This document shows positions 51,517 through 60,667 of a stretch of DNA of 64,000 bases, in pieces; the first letter of the stretch is position 1; each line of letters begins with the position of its first letter. The stretch covers positions 186,001-250,000 of the forward strand of contig NZ_AULL01000012.1 in assembly GCF_000422265.1 (NCBI RefSeq). The letters are read 5' to 3'. A model generated the notes under the pieces. That model was not told where the DNA came from. It saw nothing but the letters and a program-made list of their open reading frames with translations, and did no database searches. Made by a program: the position numbers and the translations under genes. The stretch comes from Kaistella palustris DSM 21579. Lineage in GTDB: Bacteria; Bacteroidota; Bacteroidia; Flavobacteriales; Weeksellaceae.

Positions 51517-53256
51517 TCAATTCTGGGTTTTTGTATTCTTTTTAGTAAGATCGATCCTGGCCGAAGGGTTTAAATCGATTCCCGTTCCGGCAGGCAAATC
51601 CTTATTGACAAGCACCGGCAGTTTTCCCGAAATCCCTGATTCTCCAAGAAGCGCTTTTGCCGTGGCACGCATGGAATCATCGTTGTTTTCATAAGCGACC
51701 AAAACCGTCGGAAATGATGAAATGTCCAGATCTGTTAAGGCATAAGGCGAACCAAAGACATTTAAAATCACTGTATTTTTTTTGCTGAGGTCGCTGAGTA
51801 TTTTTTTACTCTCCTGTGAGATCACATACGGTTTATACGCAGTGGAATTATCTTTGTGAAGACCTGCAATAACTTTTGCACCGGCGGGAATCGAATTGAT
51901 TTCATCCGTCTTTTTAACAATAACCGTGGTTCCTAAATTCAGTTGGTCGGCAAAAGTCTGGAAAGGCGCTTCCTCGAGCGGAACGTAATAATAGGTTTCA
52001 GCACAGTTTAGCGGCAACAGTTTCTGCTCGTCTTTTAATAAAGTTAATGCGTTGCTGTACAACTTCTGCGCAAGTTCAACATGTGACCTGCTGTTAAGAT
52101 CTTCATTAATGTTTTCGGGATTTCTGTTTTCATATTTTGAGAGTCCCAGGTAATATTTGGTAAGCAGGATTTTTTTTACACTTTCCTCTACGCGGTCCTG
52201 TGAAATTTCGCCTTTATCAATTCCTGACTGAATGAGTCTTTTGCCTTCTTTTACACCTTCGGAAAAAAGCATAATGTCGTTTCCTGCTTTGAAAGCCAGT
52301 GCATCGAGTTCGCCGGGTTTATACCTTTTGGCGACAGCGCCCATGTTCAGCGCATCTGTAATGATAAGGCCTTTATACCCGAATTTCTCTTTTAAAAGTT
52401 TTGTAATAATCTCTCCGGAAAGCGAAGCCGGAATTCCCTTGCCGCTTTCCAGCGCAGGAACGTACAGGTGAGCGACCATCACACCGCCGATTCCCTTCGC
52501 CATTAATGCTTTAAAAGGAGCAAGTTCTACAGCGTTTAAGCGCTTTGCATCATGTGCAACAACCGGCAGGTCAAGGTGGGAATCTGCACTCGTGTCACCA
52601 TGACCCGGAAAATGCTTGATGGCCGCGAGGATTTGGTTATCCTGCAAACCTTTGGAATAGGCGAGGGCAGAACTGATCACGTTAGGAACTTCTGAGCCAA
52701 AACTTCTGTTCCCGATAATGGGATTCAGGGGATTGGTATTCACGTCGACTACAGGTGCGAAATCCCAGTTAATTCCCATCCTTTTACAGTCTTCGGCGAT
52801 CTTCGCAGCCATTTCCGTGATAAGGGTTTTATCCTGGATCGCACCGAGCGTCATGGCCCAGGGAAACTTATGAGCCGTAGGAATTCTTTGAAAAAGACCC
52901 CATTCCGCATCCATCCCGATCATCAGTGGAACTTTTGCCGTGCGCTGGAATTCATTAACCAAATCGATTTCCCGCGCCGCGTCATCCTGCATGAGGATTA
53001 GTCCGCCGATCTTTTCTGTATTTACAATATTCCGTACGGTGGCGATATAATCCTCGCCCCTGTTGGTGTACAGGGCAATAATAAAAAGCTGACCGAGTTT
53101 CTCGTCCTGTGAGAGTGCACTGTAAGTTTGGTCGACCCATTGTGCAGCTTTTTTGATTTCATCGGGCTGAATATTTTTCGGTACGTATTGGGCAGCACTT
53201 TTTACGGAAAAAAGAAAACAGATTAAAAAACAGATTTGACTTTTGCAGAATTTCAT
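51517..53256 (-). CDS. Family 3 glycoside hydrolase (NagZ-like)
   Basis: The 579-residue exported enzyme (signal peptide near residues 1-22) has a GH3 N-terminal domain with MIGMDAEWGLFQR, the NagZ-type KHFPGHGDTSADSHLDLP (catalytic His loop) and LIITDALNMGAVAKRY (nucleophile Asp), and a second alpha/beta domain (about 400-579). It would hydrolyse beta-N-acetylhexosaminides, perhaps peptidoglycan fragments. Unlike some Bacteroidota homologues no beta-lactamase domain is fused. The ATG at 53256 is preferred over that at 53283, which precedes the signal peptide by nine residues and lies in the promoter box. Confidence 0.93.
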   Translation of the reverse strand: MKFCKSQICFLICFLFSVKSAAQYVPKNIQPDEIKKAAQWVDQTYSALSQDEKLGQLFIIALYTNRGEDYIATVRNIVNTEKIGGLILMQDDAAREIDLVNEFQRTAKVPLMIGMDAEWGLFQRIPTAHKFPWAMTLGAIQDKTLITEMAAKIAEDCKRMGINWDFAPVVDVNTNPLNPIIGNRSFGSEVPNVISSALAYSKGLQDNQILAAIKHFPGHGDTSADSHLDLPVVAHDAKRLNAVELAPFKALMAKGIGGVMVAHLYVPALESGKGIPASLSGEIITKLLKEKFGYKGLIITDALNMGAVAKRYKPGELDALAFKAGNDIMLFSEGVKEGKRLIQSGIDKGEISQDRVEESVKKILLTKYYLGLSKYENRNPENINEDLNSRSHVELAQKLYSNALTLLKDEQKLLPLNCAETYYYVPLEEAPFQTFADQLNLGTTVIVKKTDEINSIPAGAKVIAGLHKDNSTAYKPYVISQESKKILSDLSKKNTVILNVFGSPYALTDLDISSFPTVLVAYENNDDSMRATAKALLGESGISGKLPVLVNKDLPAGTGIDLNPSARIDLTKKNTKTQN

Positions 53257-53280
53257 TATCGAACAGGGTAAGGTGGTGAA

Positions 53281-53288
53281 CAAAATTA
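53281..53288 (-). promoter_or_regulatory. -7 box TAATTTTG of the GH3-bshA operon
   Basis: The minus-strand box ends 24 nt before the ATG at 53256 and overlaps the alternative start at 53283. Confidence 0.5.
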
Positions 53289-53371
53289 CAATTTTTAATA
53301 TTTATAATTTGATCTTTGTGGCATGCATCTTGAAATAAAAGGAAACATACTAACTCATAAAAAATCTAAAA

Positions 53372-53875
53372 ATGAAAAAATATTTCACGGTAATGCTGCT
53401 CGCAATTTTTGGTCTTATCGCCTTTAGCTGTAACGACAGAAATGATGACGTAGTGGTAAACGATCAGGATACGTATCCGAAAATGACCGATGTAACCGGA
53501 ACTTTTAACAGTGGAAACGGCTACTCAATAACCCAGGGAATTACAATTGGCAGTGGCGATGTGGTTCTTGTTTACCGAAACATCAATTCCAACACCAGTG
53601 CATCTGCAGTTTGGCAGTTACTTCCCAAAACCGAATATCTGGACGGCGGCAGGGAACTTGACTACAACTTCCTGTTTGATACTTCAACAATTGAAGTTTA
53701 TACGGAGGCTAACTTTGATCAGGCAACAATGACCAGCGCAGAAGCCAACAAATATCTGAACAGCCAAAGATTCCGTCTGGTTTTGGTTCCTGCCTCTCAG
53801 GGTAAGAATGCCAACGTGAATTACAGCGATTATGAAAGCGTAATTAAATACTACAATTTACCTGACCGTAAATAA
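53372..53875 (+). CDS. Small lipoprotein of unknown function
   Basis: The 167-residue product has a lipoprotein signal ending LIAFSCND (Cys20) and an acidic linker, so it is likely exported to the outer membrane. The rest is beta-prone (VVLVYRNINSNTSASAVWQL, FRLVLVPASQG). I recognise no family. The start follows a long A-rich leader, and a terminator follows. Confidence 0.8.
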   Translation: MKKYFTVMLLAIFGLIAFSCNDRNDDVVVNDQDTYPKMTDVTGTFNSGNGYSITQGITIGSGDVVLVYRNINSNTSASAVWQLLPKTEYLDGGRELDYNFLFDTSTIEVYTEANFDQATMTSAEANKYLNSQRFRLVLVPASQGKNANVNYSDYESVIKYYNLPDRK

Positions 53876-53904
53876 TAAAAGTTTTTTAGTACTATACGAT
53901 CAGT

Positions 53905-53937
53905 AACCCATTGATATTTCAGTGGGTTTCTTTTTTT
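53905..53937 (+). terminator. Terminator after the small lipoprotein gene
   Basis: AACCCATTGA (53905-53914) pairs with TCAGTGGGTT (53919-53928) with one G-U pair, followed by T-rich sequence. Confidence 0.85.
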
Positions 53938-54014
53938 AATGAAAAATCATACGCGATAAATTCCCGAAGTGAAGCTAAATGCCTATTTTTAGATTTCAAA
54001 TAAAACAATATAAA

Positions 54015-54725
54015 ATGAGTGTTCACATTAAAGCAAAAAAAGGCGAAATAGCAAAAACAGTTTTGCAGCCCGGCGATCCGCTTCGTGCGAAATATATGGC
54101 AGAAAATTTTCTGGAAGATGTAAAACTGGTAAGTGATACCCGCAATATTTTCTACTTTACCGGCACGTACAGAGGCAAGGAAATTACGGTAGGTGCCAGC
54201 GGCATGGGAATCCCGAGTATCGGTATTTACTCTTATGAGCTGTTTACGGAGTATGAAGTAGATACGATCATCCGTATCGGAACATGCGGAGCGTATACTA
54301 CAGATTTAAAAGTCTTTGATATGCTTAATGTGGAAAGTGCGGCGAGCGAATCAACCTATGCAAAATTTGCCTGGGGAATTGAAGGCGAAGTCCTGAAACA
54401 TCAGGGCAGCGCTTACGGTCTGATCAATGACACTGCAAAGGAATACAGTTTGCCGCTTGTGTCGACAACCATTCATACAAGTGATATTTTTTACCATAAA
54501 GATCCGGGAATCCCTGCGGTTGCTACCAAGTATAACTGCTCCGCTGTAGAGATGGAAGCTTTTGCGCTCTTTGCCAACGCACAGCATCTGGGTAAAAACG
54601 CTGCTGCAATCTTAACTGTTTCCGATGTAATTCCTACCGGCGACCAGATTTCTGCGGATGAGCGGGAAAAAGCATTGAAGCAAATGATTCAGCTCTCGCT
54701 TGAAACAGCATTGAAACTTCCATAA
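54015..54725 (+). CDS. deoD: Purine nucleoside phosphorylase (DeoD type)
   Basis: The 236-residue enzyme phosphorolyses purine nucleosides in salvage. It starts MSVHIKAKKGEIAKTVLQPG; GDPLRAKYMAE binds phosphate, RIGTCGAY and EMEAFALFA form the nucleoside site, and TVSDVIPTGD carries the catalytic Asp. Length matches hexameric DeoD (239 in E. coli). The upstream in-frame start at 53979 adds twelve residues and is not supported. Confidence 0.96.
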   Translation: MSVHIKAKKGEIAKTVLQPGDPLRAKYMAENFLEDVKLVSDTRNIFYFTGTYRGKEITVGASGMGIPSIGIYSYELFTEYEVDTIIRIGTCGAYTTDLKVFDMLNVESAASESTYAKFAWGIEGEVLKHQGSAYGLINDTAKEYSLPLVSTTIHTSDIFYHKDPGIPAVATKYNCSAVEMEAFALFANAQHLGKNAAAILTVSDVIPTGDQISADEREKALKQMIQLSLETALKLP

Positions 54726-54740
54726 GAAACAAATGAAATA

Positions 54741-54769
54741 GAACCCGGTGAAAAAGCCGGGCTCTTTTT
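54741..54769. terminator. Convergent terminator between deoD and ribA
   Basis: GAACCCGG (54741-54748) pairs with CCGGGCTC (54757-54764) with one mismatch, followed by T. It meets the end of ribA from the other strand. Confidence 0.75.
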
Positions 54770-55367
54770 ACAAGATATCAGTATCGCCCAGGAGGTGGCC
54801 AAAATAATCTTTTTTCACCTTTAGGTAACCGGCACTCTCCTTAGTGGAGCCGATCTGTAGCGGAATTCTTTTGTTCAGATGAATGTTGCTGTTTTCCACG
54901 ATCTTTATTTTTTCAGGATTGTTGGTCAGCAGATTGATGTCTTTAACATTTAAAATATTCAGGATTTCTATCGCAGCTTCAAAACTTCTGTCATCGGCCG
55001 GGAGTCCGAGTTCAAGATTTGCCTGCACCGTATCGAAACCTTTTTCCTGCAGCGAATAAGCCTTCAGTTTATTGATGATGCCAATATTCCGCCCTTCCTG
55101 CCGCAGGTAAATGATCATACCACCGTTCTCATGAATATATCTCATCGCTGCATTCAGCTGCTGCCCGCATTCACATTTTTGAGAATGAAAAACCTCGCCT
55201 GTAATACATTCCGAATGAAAACGTACATTGACGGGTTTCGACATGTCTGTGTTTTCGGCGATGATCGCCAGATGCGGCATCCAATCGTTTGTTTCTTCGG
55301 ACAGGGCGATGATCCGAAAACTCCCAAACTCCGTAGGAACATTAGCTTCCGCTTGAATCTTTAACAT
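54768..55367 (-). CDS. ribA: GTP cyclohydrolase II
   Basis: The 199-residue enzyme opens the GTP ring, the first step of riboflavin synthesis. It is the stand-alone RibA form without a RibB fusion. The zinc cysteines are C54, C65 and C67 in CITGEVFHSQKCECGQQLNA, numbered as in E. coli RibA; LRQEGRNIGI is the active-site segment. It is last in a tatA-DUF4254-lipoprotein-ribA row. Confidence 0.96.
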   Translation of the reverse strand: MLKIQAEANVPTEFGSFRIIALSEETNDWMPHLAIIAENTDMSKPVNVRFHSECITGEVFHSQKCECGQQLNAAMRYIHENGGMIIYLRQEGRNIGIINKLKAYSLQEKGFDTVQANLELGLPADDRSFEAAIEILNILNVKDINLLTNNPEKIKIVENSNIHLNKRIPLQIGSTKESAGYLKVKKDYFGHLLGDTDIL

Positions 55368-55386
55368 TAAAATGGTTGTGTTTTAT

Positions 55387-55848
55387 TTAAGGAGCCGCAG
55401 TGGAATCCTTCGGAAGGTTATTATTAATCTGGGAAAGATTGGTTTTTATACGGACCAGATACCGGTTCAAAACCTCATCTTCATCTTTATTTAAATATCT
55501 GCGAAGTGTCTGCAGTTTTTTATATGATTTTTCAAAATTAGCAGTTGATTTTTCGAGGCCTTTTTTATTGTGCTCTTCAATGGCGCCTATATAATCCTTA
55601 AGATAGTATGAAAGTCTTATCACTTCTCGGTTTACTGCATCATTCCTAAATTTGGGAAAGGTAGCCAAAAGGTTGGTGATCTCCGAAGAATACACAATTA
55701 AATTCTGTTTTTCGGTCAGGGAGTATGCGGGTGATTTAGCTGTGGATTCGTACGCGGCTGCGCCAACCGGAGAAAGATTGATTTTCTCTACCGAGCAGGA
55801 CAGACTGAAAATAAATATTGCTAAATAGCTAAGTCTGGGGTTGATCAT
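55387..55848 (-). CDS. Small lipoprotein of unknown function
   Basis: The 153-residue protein has a lipoprotein signal (IFSLSCSV, Cys18). The rest is helical with a charged coiled segment (SYKKLQTLRRYLNKDEDEVL). It overlaps the end of the DUF4254 gene by 20 nt and precedes ribA by 19 nt. I do not recognise a family. Confidence 0.78.
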   Translation of the reverse strand: MINPRLSYLAIFIFSLSCSVEKINLSPVGAAAYESTAKSPAYSLTEKQNLIVYSSEITNLLATFPKFRNDAVNREVIRLSYYLKDYIGAIEEHNKKGLEKSTANFEKSYKKLQTLRRYLNKDEDEVLNRYLVRIKTNLSQINNNLPKDSTAAP

Positions 55849-56455
55849 TTTTTATGTTTTGATAAAGAATCGGGTTCAGACTCTCATCATTATACATCTT
55901 CATTTGCTTATACATTTTCATTTTGATGATACCGCGCTCTATATCAGAAAGTAAAAAATCGATGGCTTGCGAAAGATCTTTTTGCTGTTCCTGCAGAACA
56001 TTTAATTTTTGTGTACAGTTTATTCTGTGTTCGGCACTCGCGCTTTCGCGGTCAGCCTCCAGGGACATATGATAAATTTTTAAAGCCAAAATCGACAGGC
56101 GGTCAAATGCCCAGGCCGGGGTTTCAGTATTTATTCTGGCGTCTTCGTGCGGGGTAATACCGTTGAATTTACTGTAAAAGTAACTGTCAATATACTCCAC
56201 CAGATCGGTTCGCTCCTGATTAGATGAATCTATCCTTCTTTTCAGCGCAAGTGCTTCGGTGGGGTCGATCGTTGTTTCGCGAATCATATCTTCCAAATGC
56301 CATTGAACGGTATCAATCCAGTTCTTGGCATACAAAAGTTGTTCCAAAGTCCCCGATTTATAAGGGTTTTTGGAAATTTGATCTACGTTATCGGTAAGGT
56401 GATAGTCGCTTATCGACTGATTGAATATTTCCCAGGCAGTCTTAGTAATACTCAT
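55829..56455 (-). CDS. DUF4254 protein
   Basis: The 208-residue soluble helical protein matches DUF4254 (SITKTAWEIFNQSISDYHLT, LLYAKNWIDTVQWHLEDMIR, and WAFDRLSILALKIYHMSLEA). Function not established. It starts 9 nt after tatA and overlaps the next lipoprotein gene by 20 nt. Confidence 0.85.
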   Translation of the reverse strand: MSITKTAWEIFNQSISDYHLTDNVDQISKNPYKSGTLEQLLYAKNWIDTVQWHLEDMIRETTIDPTEALALKRRIDSSNQERTDLVEYIDSYFYSKFNGITPHEDARINTETPAWAFDRLSILALKIYHMSLEADRESASAEHRINCTQKLNVLQEQQKDLSQAIDFLLSDIERGIIKMKMYKQMKMYNDESLNPILYQNIKNDQPQT

Positions 56456-56464
56456 GCAGAAATA

Positions 56465-56668
56465 TTAGAGCGGTGGATTTGAATTAACAGTCGGGTCTTC
56501 CGGCGTTTTTTTGTCATCTTCTTTCACGGCATCTTTAAATTCCTTGATGCCGGAACCAAGGCCGCGCATCATTTCCGGGATTTTCCGTCCACCGAAAAGT
56601 ATCAGTAAAATAACTGCAACGATGAGTAAATGTTGCCATGATAAGGCTAATATAGTAAGTGTATTCAT
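56465..56668 (-). CDS. tatA: TatA/E Sec-independent translocase subunit
   Basis: The 67-residue protein has the TatA form: a membrane helix (WQHLLIVAVILLILFGGRKI) followed by the amphipathic PEMMRGLGSGIKEFKDAVKE. It forms the Tat pore. A -7 box lies just upstream. No tatC is in the window. Confidence 0.94.
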   Translation of the reverse strand: MNTLTILALSWQHLLIVAVILLILFGGRKIPEMMRGLGSGIKEFKDAVKEDDKKTPEDPTVNSNPPL

Positions 56669-56681
56669 CTTGAAATTTTTA

Positions 56682-56689
56682 CAAAGTTA
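56682..56689 (-). promoter_or_regulatory. tatA -7 box TAACTTTG
   Basis: The minus-strand box is 13 nt before the tatA ATG, in the gap after envC, so tatA-ribA can be transcribed on their own. Confidence 0.55.
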
Positions 56690-56700
56690 TATTATATTTT

Positions 56701-58284
56701 TTAATTGATCCATCCTAAAGGATCAACCGGTGTACCACCATTCCAGATCTGGAAATCCAGCGTATAAGTCCCGTCGAAATCGGCACCTACCGCACCGATC
56801 GGTGTACCGGCAGAAACCTGCTGATTAGCCGACACCATTGTACTGCCAAGGTTTGCGTAGACTGTAAAATAGTCACCATGTTTTACCATCACCATCTTGG
56901 TGCCGTCTCCTGAAACTACAACTCTGGAGACTGTGCCCGGCGCCACGCATTTTGCTACTGTTCCCTTGGTTACCGCGATCTTAATTCCATTGTTCTCTTC
57001 TACAATATTCTTGAAGACCGGGTGCGGCTGTCGGCCAAAGCGGTGTGTGATCGTGCCATACGCGGGCATCCCAAGTCTGCCACGGTTTGCGGCAAAATTA
57101 TTTTCTACCGATTTGGAGACGCCGTAATTAATCATTGCTTTAGATTCCGCAGCTTTCACTTCATCGTCATTCTTTTTCTGGAGTGATGCCTGGTTTTCGC
57201 GCGCTGCGGCAGCTCTGTCGGCGGCAGCTTTTGCGTTTGCGGCAGCTATGGCGGCGTCGCGGGCGGCGGCGGCTCTGCGTGCTTCTGCTTTATCGGCATC
57301 TACAGCTTTTCTCGCATCTTCAGACTTTTTGGCATCTGCGGCGGCGGCGATCCTCGCTCTTTCGTTTTCTTCGGCGGCCTTCTTTTCAGCTATTTCCTGA
57401 AGTTTCCGGGCTTCATCGTCGGCTTTCTTTTTTTCCAGCGCCAGGGCTTCGAGGCGTGCCTTGTTTTCAGCTTCAATTCGTGCTTTTTCGCGTTCAGCAG
57501 CGATCTTTGCCAACCGTATTTTTTCAGCTTCCGCTTTCAGCCTTGCAGCTTCATTGGCTTTGGCGATCCGTATTTCTTCCGCAATGATCGAGCGGATCTG
57601 GCCTTCAAGCTTCTTGGATTCAGTTTGTTTCTGTCTCAGTTCCGCAGTAAGTGTCTCTTCGTTTTTCTTGAAATCCCGCAGTAGATTTTCCTTCTGTTTT
57701 TTCTCTGCTTCAATGGTTAACAGGTCTTTTTGCTGGTTGCTGAGAATCATCTCTTTATCTTTGACCGATTTTTGTTTCAGGGCAACATTTTCAAGAAGTT
57801 TGCGCGCAGCATCTGAAATTTCCGCAGCCTTTTTATCCTGATAGTCAGAGTAATCCTTTAGATACTGAACGCGGCGTAACGCCTGACCCAGATTTTTGGA
57901 TGACAATATAAATGTTACCTTGTTCTGAACGCCCTTATTCTTATAAGCTTTCACCAAAACCTCTGCATAATTTTTCCGGAGTACAGAAAGTTCCTTGTTC
58001 TGACGGTTAATTTCGAGCTGACGTAAATAAATGTCATCTTCGATCAGGCGTTTTTCTTTCTGGGTATTGGTATACACCTTTTCGCGAAGCTGAATCTTTT
58101 TATTCACATCGCTGAGGTAAGCTACAGAAAGTTTGGATTGTGCCTGAGTTTTTGCCAAGTTAGCGTTGATAGCCGAGATCTGTTTTTTAAGTTCTATATT
58201 TTGTTTCTGAAGCTGTTCCTTTTTCTGGGAAAATAAAACCCCACAAAGAAAAACTCCTATAAATAAGCTTACTTTTTTAATCAT
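56701..58284 (-). CDS. EnvC-like murein hydrolase activator
   Basis: The 527-residue protein has a signal peptide, a long coiled coil (about 20-255), an Ala/Lys/Glu-rich helix (about 255-380) and a LytM/M23 domain. In the M23 domain the usual HxxxD of the first motif is NNGIKIAV and the HxH motif is TLDFQIW, so the zinc ligands are gone. This matches EnvC, which activates amidases rather than cutting peptidoglycan. Its ATG overlaps the DUF4292 gene by 4 nt. Confidence 0.9.
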   Translation of the reverse strand: MIKKVSLFIGVFLCGVLFSQKKEQLQKQNIELKKQISAINANLAKTQAQSKLSVAYLSDVNKKIQLREKVYTNTQKEKRLIEDDIYLRQLEINRQNKELSVLRKNYAEVLVKAYKNKGVQNKVTFILSSKNLGQALRRVQYLKDYSDYQDKKAAEISDAARKLLENVALKQKSVKDKEMILSNQQKDLLTIEAEKKQKENLLRDFKKNEETLTAELRQKQTESKKLEGQIRSIIAEEIRIAKANEAARLKAEAEKIRLAKIAAEREKARIEAENKARLEALALEKKKADDEARKLQEIAEKKAAEENERARIAAAADAKKSEDARKAVDADKAEARRAAAARDAAIAAANAKAAADRAAAARENQASLQKKNDDEVKAAESKAMINYGVSKSVENNFAANRGRLGMPAYGTITHRFGRQPHPVFKNIVEENNGIKIAVTKGTVAKCVAPGTVSRVVVSGDGTKMVMVKHGDYFTVYANLGSTMVSANQQVSAGTPIGAVGADFDGTYTLDFQIWNGGTPVDPLGWIN

Positions 58285-59075
58285 TTGATCTCTGTTTTCG
58301 TATAATTGTTGGGAACGGAGTACGGCGTCTCCATTTTCGAACTTTCAAATTTCGTATTTTCTAAAAAAATCTGGCTTGATTTAGAGCCTTTTATCATTAT
58401 TTTAACGTTTTTGGGCAGCCGCATGTTTTCAAAAGAAACCCAGTTTGAGTAATTGACTTCCAGCGTGTCGCCGCTGTGTTTATCGACCAGGGAAATATCC
58501 ATTAAATCAAGGTCTGAAGAATATTTCATAGTCACCGCATATTCCGAAACTTTTCCGTTTTCGCCGAATTTCAGATTTTTCGCAGAAGTCAACCGATAAC
58601 CTTCAGCATTCTTCGAAAGCACAAAATCCTTTTCGCTTACCGGAATAAACGTGCGCCCGATGAGCAGATTCTGCAGCGACTGAAAATCAATGAAATCGAC
58701 ATGCAGCAAATTGTTGAGATACGAAAAATCGGATTCTATATAGGTTTTATTCCACTTCTCATAACCCTGGATTCCTTCTGGGGTCGCTACTCCGCGTCCA
58801 ACATTCAGAATTACAGCGATCATATTCATCCACACTTTTCTGTCTTTTTCTATGTAAATCGTCGCGTCGAGGGTGGGAATAAATTTCCCTGTTTCTACAT
58901 CAACACGTGAATTGATCTTTATCTGGGAAAAATCGGGAGCTGCTTTAATATTGCTAAAAAAAGCTGAGGTGTTGGCAATGGGAGCATTTGCGTCGGTCGG
59001 TGAATTGACCGGCGTTGTTACGGCACACGACAGCAGCAATGCGGGCAGGAGCAGTGTAAGAATATATTTTTTCAT
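58281..59075 (-). CDS. DUF4292 lipoprotein
   Basis: The 264-residue protein has a lipoprotein signal (LPALLLSCAV, Cys17) and a DUF4292 domain with beta-rich sequence (LDATIYIEKDRKVWMNMIAV). Its order next to an envC-like gene is known in Bacteroidota. Possible roles in outer-membrane lipoprotein handling (a LolB-like shape) are speculation. Its stop overlaps the envC start. Confidence 0.88.
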   Translation of the reverse strand: MKKYILTLLLPALLLSCAVTTPVNSPTDANAPIANTSAFFSNIKAAPDFSQIKINSRVDVETGKFIPTLDATIYIEKDRKVWMNMIAVILNVGRGVATPEGIQGYEKWNKTYIESDFSYLNNLLHVDFIDFQSLQNLLIGRTFIPVSEKDFVLSKNAEGYRLTSAKNLKFGENGKVSEYAVTMKYSSDLDLMDISLVDKHSGDTLEVNYSNWVSFENMRLPKNVKIMIKGSKSSQIFLENTKFESSKMETPYSVPNNYTKTEIK

Positions 59076-59156
59076 AAGATTTTCTTTTCAAATACATTAC
59101 AAACGGCAAACCATTGCGAATGTTTTGTAATGTGTACAATTCCTAAAATCCCGAAA

Positions 59157-60185
59157 TTAATGGTCGGTTCCTTTGGACAGGAAATCCAGAACGGAGTAAT
59201 CGCCCAGCGAAATTTCCCGTGCCACGCCATAATATTCCGCAGAATTGCCGATCATTGAATTGCTGAGATTTCCGTGATCGATAATCGTGTTTTCCTGAAT
59301 CAGGGAATTGTCGATATTAGAATTGATGACAATTGTATTGTTACCCACAGACACTCCCGGACCGATCTTGGAGTTTTTTATTTTCACGTTTTCGCCAATA
59401 AAACATGGTGGAATGATGAGGCAGTTTTCAATGGTCGCCGAGGCTGGGTAATCTGCCACGTTTTCGCGCTCGTACTCCAAAACTTTTCCGTTGGTTTCTA
59501 CGGTTGCATTTTTATTGCCACAATCCATCCAGTCATCTACTTTCCCAAGGGAGAATTTCGCACCTTTCCGACGAAGGTTTTCCAGGGCTGTAGTCAGCTG
59601 ATATTCACCGCCTTGCTTGATGTCGTTCTCCATGATGTAGTTGATCTCCGACATCAGTTTCTCGGCAGAATTAAAATAATAAATCCCGATAATTGCCAGG
59701 TCCGATACAAAATCTTTAGGCTTCTCCACAAAATCTGTGATAAAGCCGTAATCATCGAGTTTCACCACCCCAAAAGCAGAGGGATCTTCCACTTTTTTTA
59801 CCCAGATCACACCATCGGAATTCGTATCCAGAATAAAGTCAGCTTTAAAAAGTGTATCGGCAAAAGCCACCACCACATCTCCCTGCATAGAGTTTTCTGC
59901 ACATTTAATGGCGTGTGCGGTTCCCAAAGGTTCATCCTGTGTATAAACGGTTCCTTTGGCGCCGAGTTTCTCTGCAATTTTTACTAATGATTCCTCAACC
60001 TCCTGGCCGAAATCGCCAATGATAAATGCAATTTCATCAATTTTTTCGCCTGCGACTTTTGCAATATCTTCTACCAACCGCTGGACAATGGGTTTCCCTG
60101 CGATAGGAATCAGCGGTTTAGGAACAGTTAACGTGTGAGGTCTTAATCTGGAGCCCCGTCCAGCCATTGGCACAATGATTTTCAT
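59157..60185 (-). CDS. Sugar nucleotidyltransferase with left-handed beta-helix tail
   Basis: The 342-residue enzyme opens with MKIIVPMAGRGSRLRPHTLT and VPKPLIPIAGKPI, the nucleotide-binding signature of NTP:sugar-1-phosphate transferases. The C-terminal part (VKIKNSKIGPGVSVGNNTIV, then INSNIDNSLIQENT) has hexapeptide repeats. It makes an activated sugar for surface glycan synthesis; the sugar is unknown. It is between dut and the DUF4292 gene. Confidence 0.92.
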   Translation of the reverse strand: MKIIVPMAGRGSRLRPHTLTVPKPLIPIAGKPIVQRLVEDIAKVAGEKIDEIAFIIGDFGQEVEESLVKIAEKLGAKGTVYTQDEPLGTAHAIKCAENSMQGDVVVAFADTLFKADFILDTNSDGVIWVKKVEDPSAFGVVKLDDYGFITDFVEKPKDFVSDLAIIGIYYFNSAEKLMSEINYIMENDIKQGGEYQLTTALENLRRKGAKFSLGKVDDWMDCGNKNATVETNGKVLEYERENVADYPASATIENCLIIPPCFIGENVKIKNSKIGPGVSVGNNTIVINSNIDNSLIQENTIIDHGNLSNSMIGNSAEYYGVAREISLGDYSVLDFLSKGTDH

Positions 60186-60229
60186 AATATCTTTTAATTT
60201 TTTTGCGGCATGATTTGTAGCCGTTTTTT

Positions 60230-60664
60230 TTATTTAATGAGGGTACTGCCGAAGCCACCTTCGCCACGTTGGGTATCGCTAAGTATTTCGGATTCTTCCC
60301 AGATAATATGTTCGTGTTTGGAAACTACCATCTGCGCAATGCGGTCACCGTCGCGCACCGTAAAATCTTCGGCGGATAAATTTACTAAAATTACATTGAT
60401 TTCGCCCCGGTAATCAGCATCGATGGTGCCGGGCGTGTTCAGTACGGTTATTCCGTTTTTAATCGCCAAACCGCTGCGCGGGCGAATCTGAACCTCGAAA
60501 CCGGCAGGGATTTCCAGGAACAGGCCGGTGGGAATCAGTTTGCGTTCCAGCGGTTTCAGTAGGATTTCCGATGAAAGTTCAGCATAAATATCGAGACCGG
60601 CAGAAAGCGGAGTCTGATATTTTGGTAAAGGATGTTTTGACTTATTGATTATTTTTATTCTCAT
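60230..60664 (-). CDS. dut: dUTPase
   Basis: The 144-residue trimeric dUTPase hydrolyses dUTP to dUMP. Motifs are [34 protein letters not shown] and the C-terminal P-loop-like [10 protein letters not shown]. Length matches the family. Confidence 0.97.
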   Translation of the reverse strand: MRIKIINKSKHPLPKYQTPLSAGLDIYAELSSEILLKPLERKLIPTGLFLEIPAGFEVQIRPRSGLAIKNGITVLNTPGTIDADYRGEINVILVNLSAEDFTVRDGDRIAQMVVSKHEHIIWEESEILSDTQRGEGGFGSTLIK

Positions 60665-60667
60665 TTC

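Noticed and set aside
57183-57841. Long plus-strand frames (57183-57587 and 57461-57841)
   Set aside because: They are antisense to the Ala/Lys/Glu-rich part of the envC-like gene; the GCN-rich codons make open antisense frames. No promoter or start context supports them.
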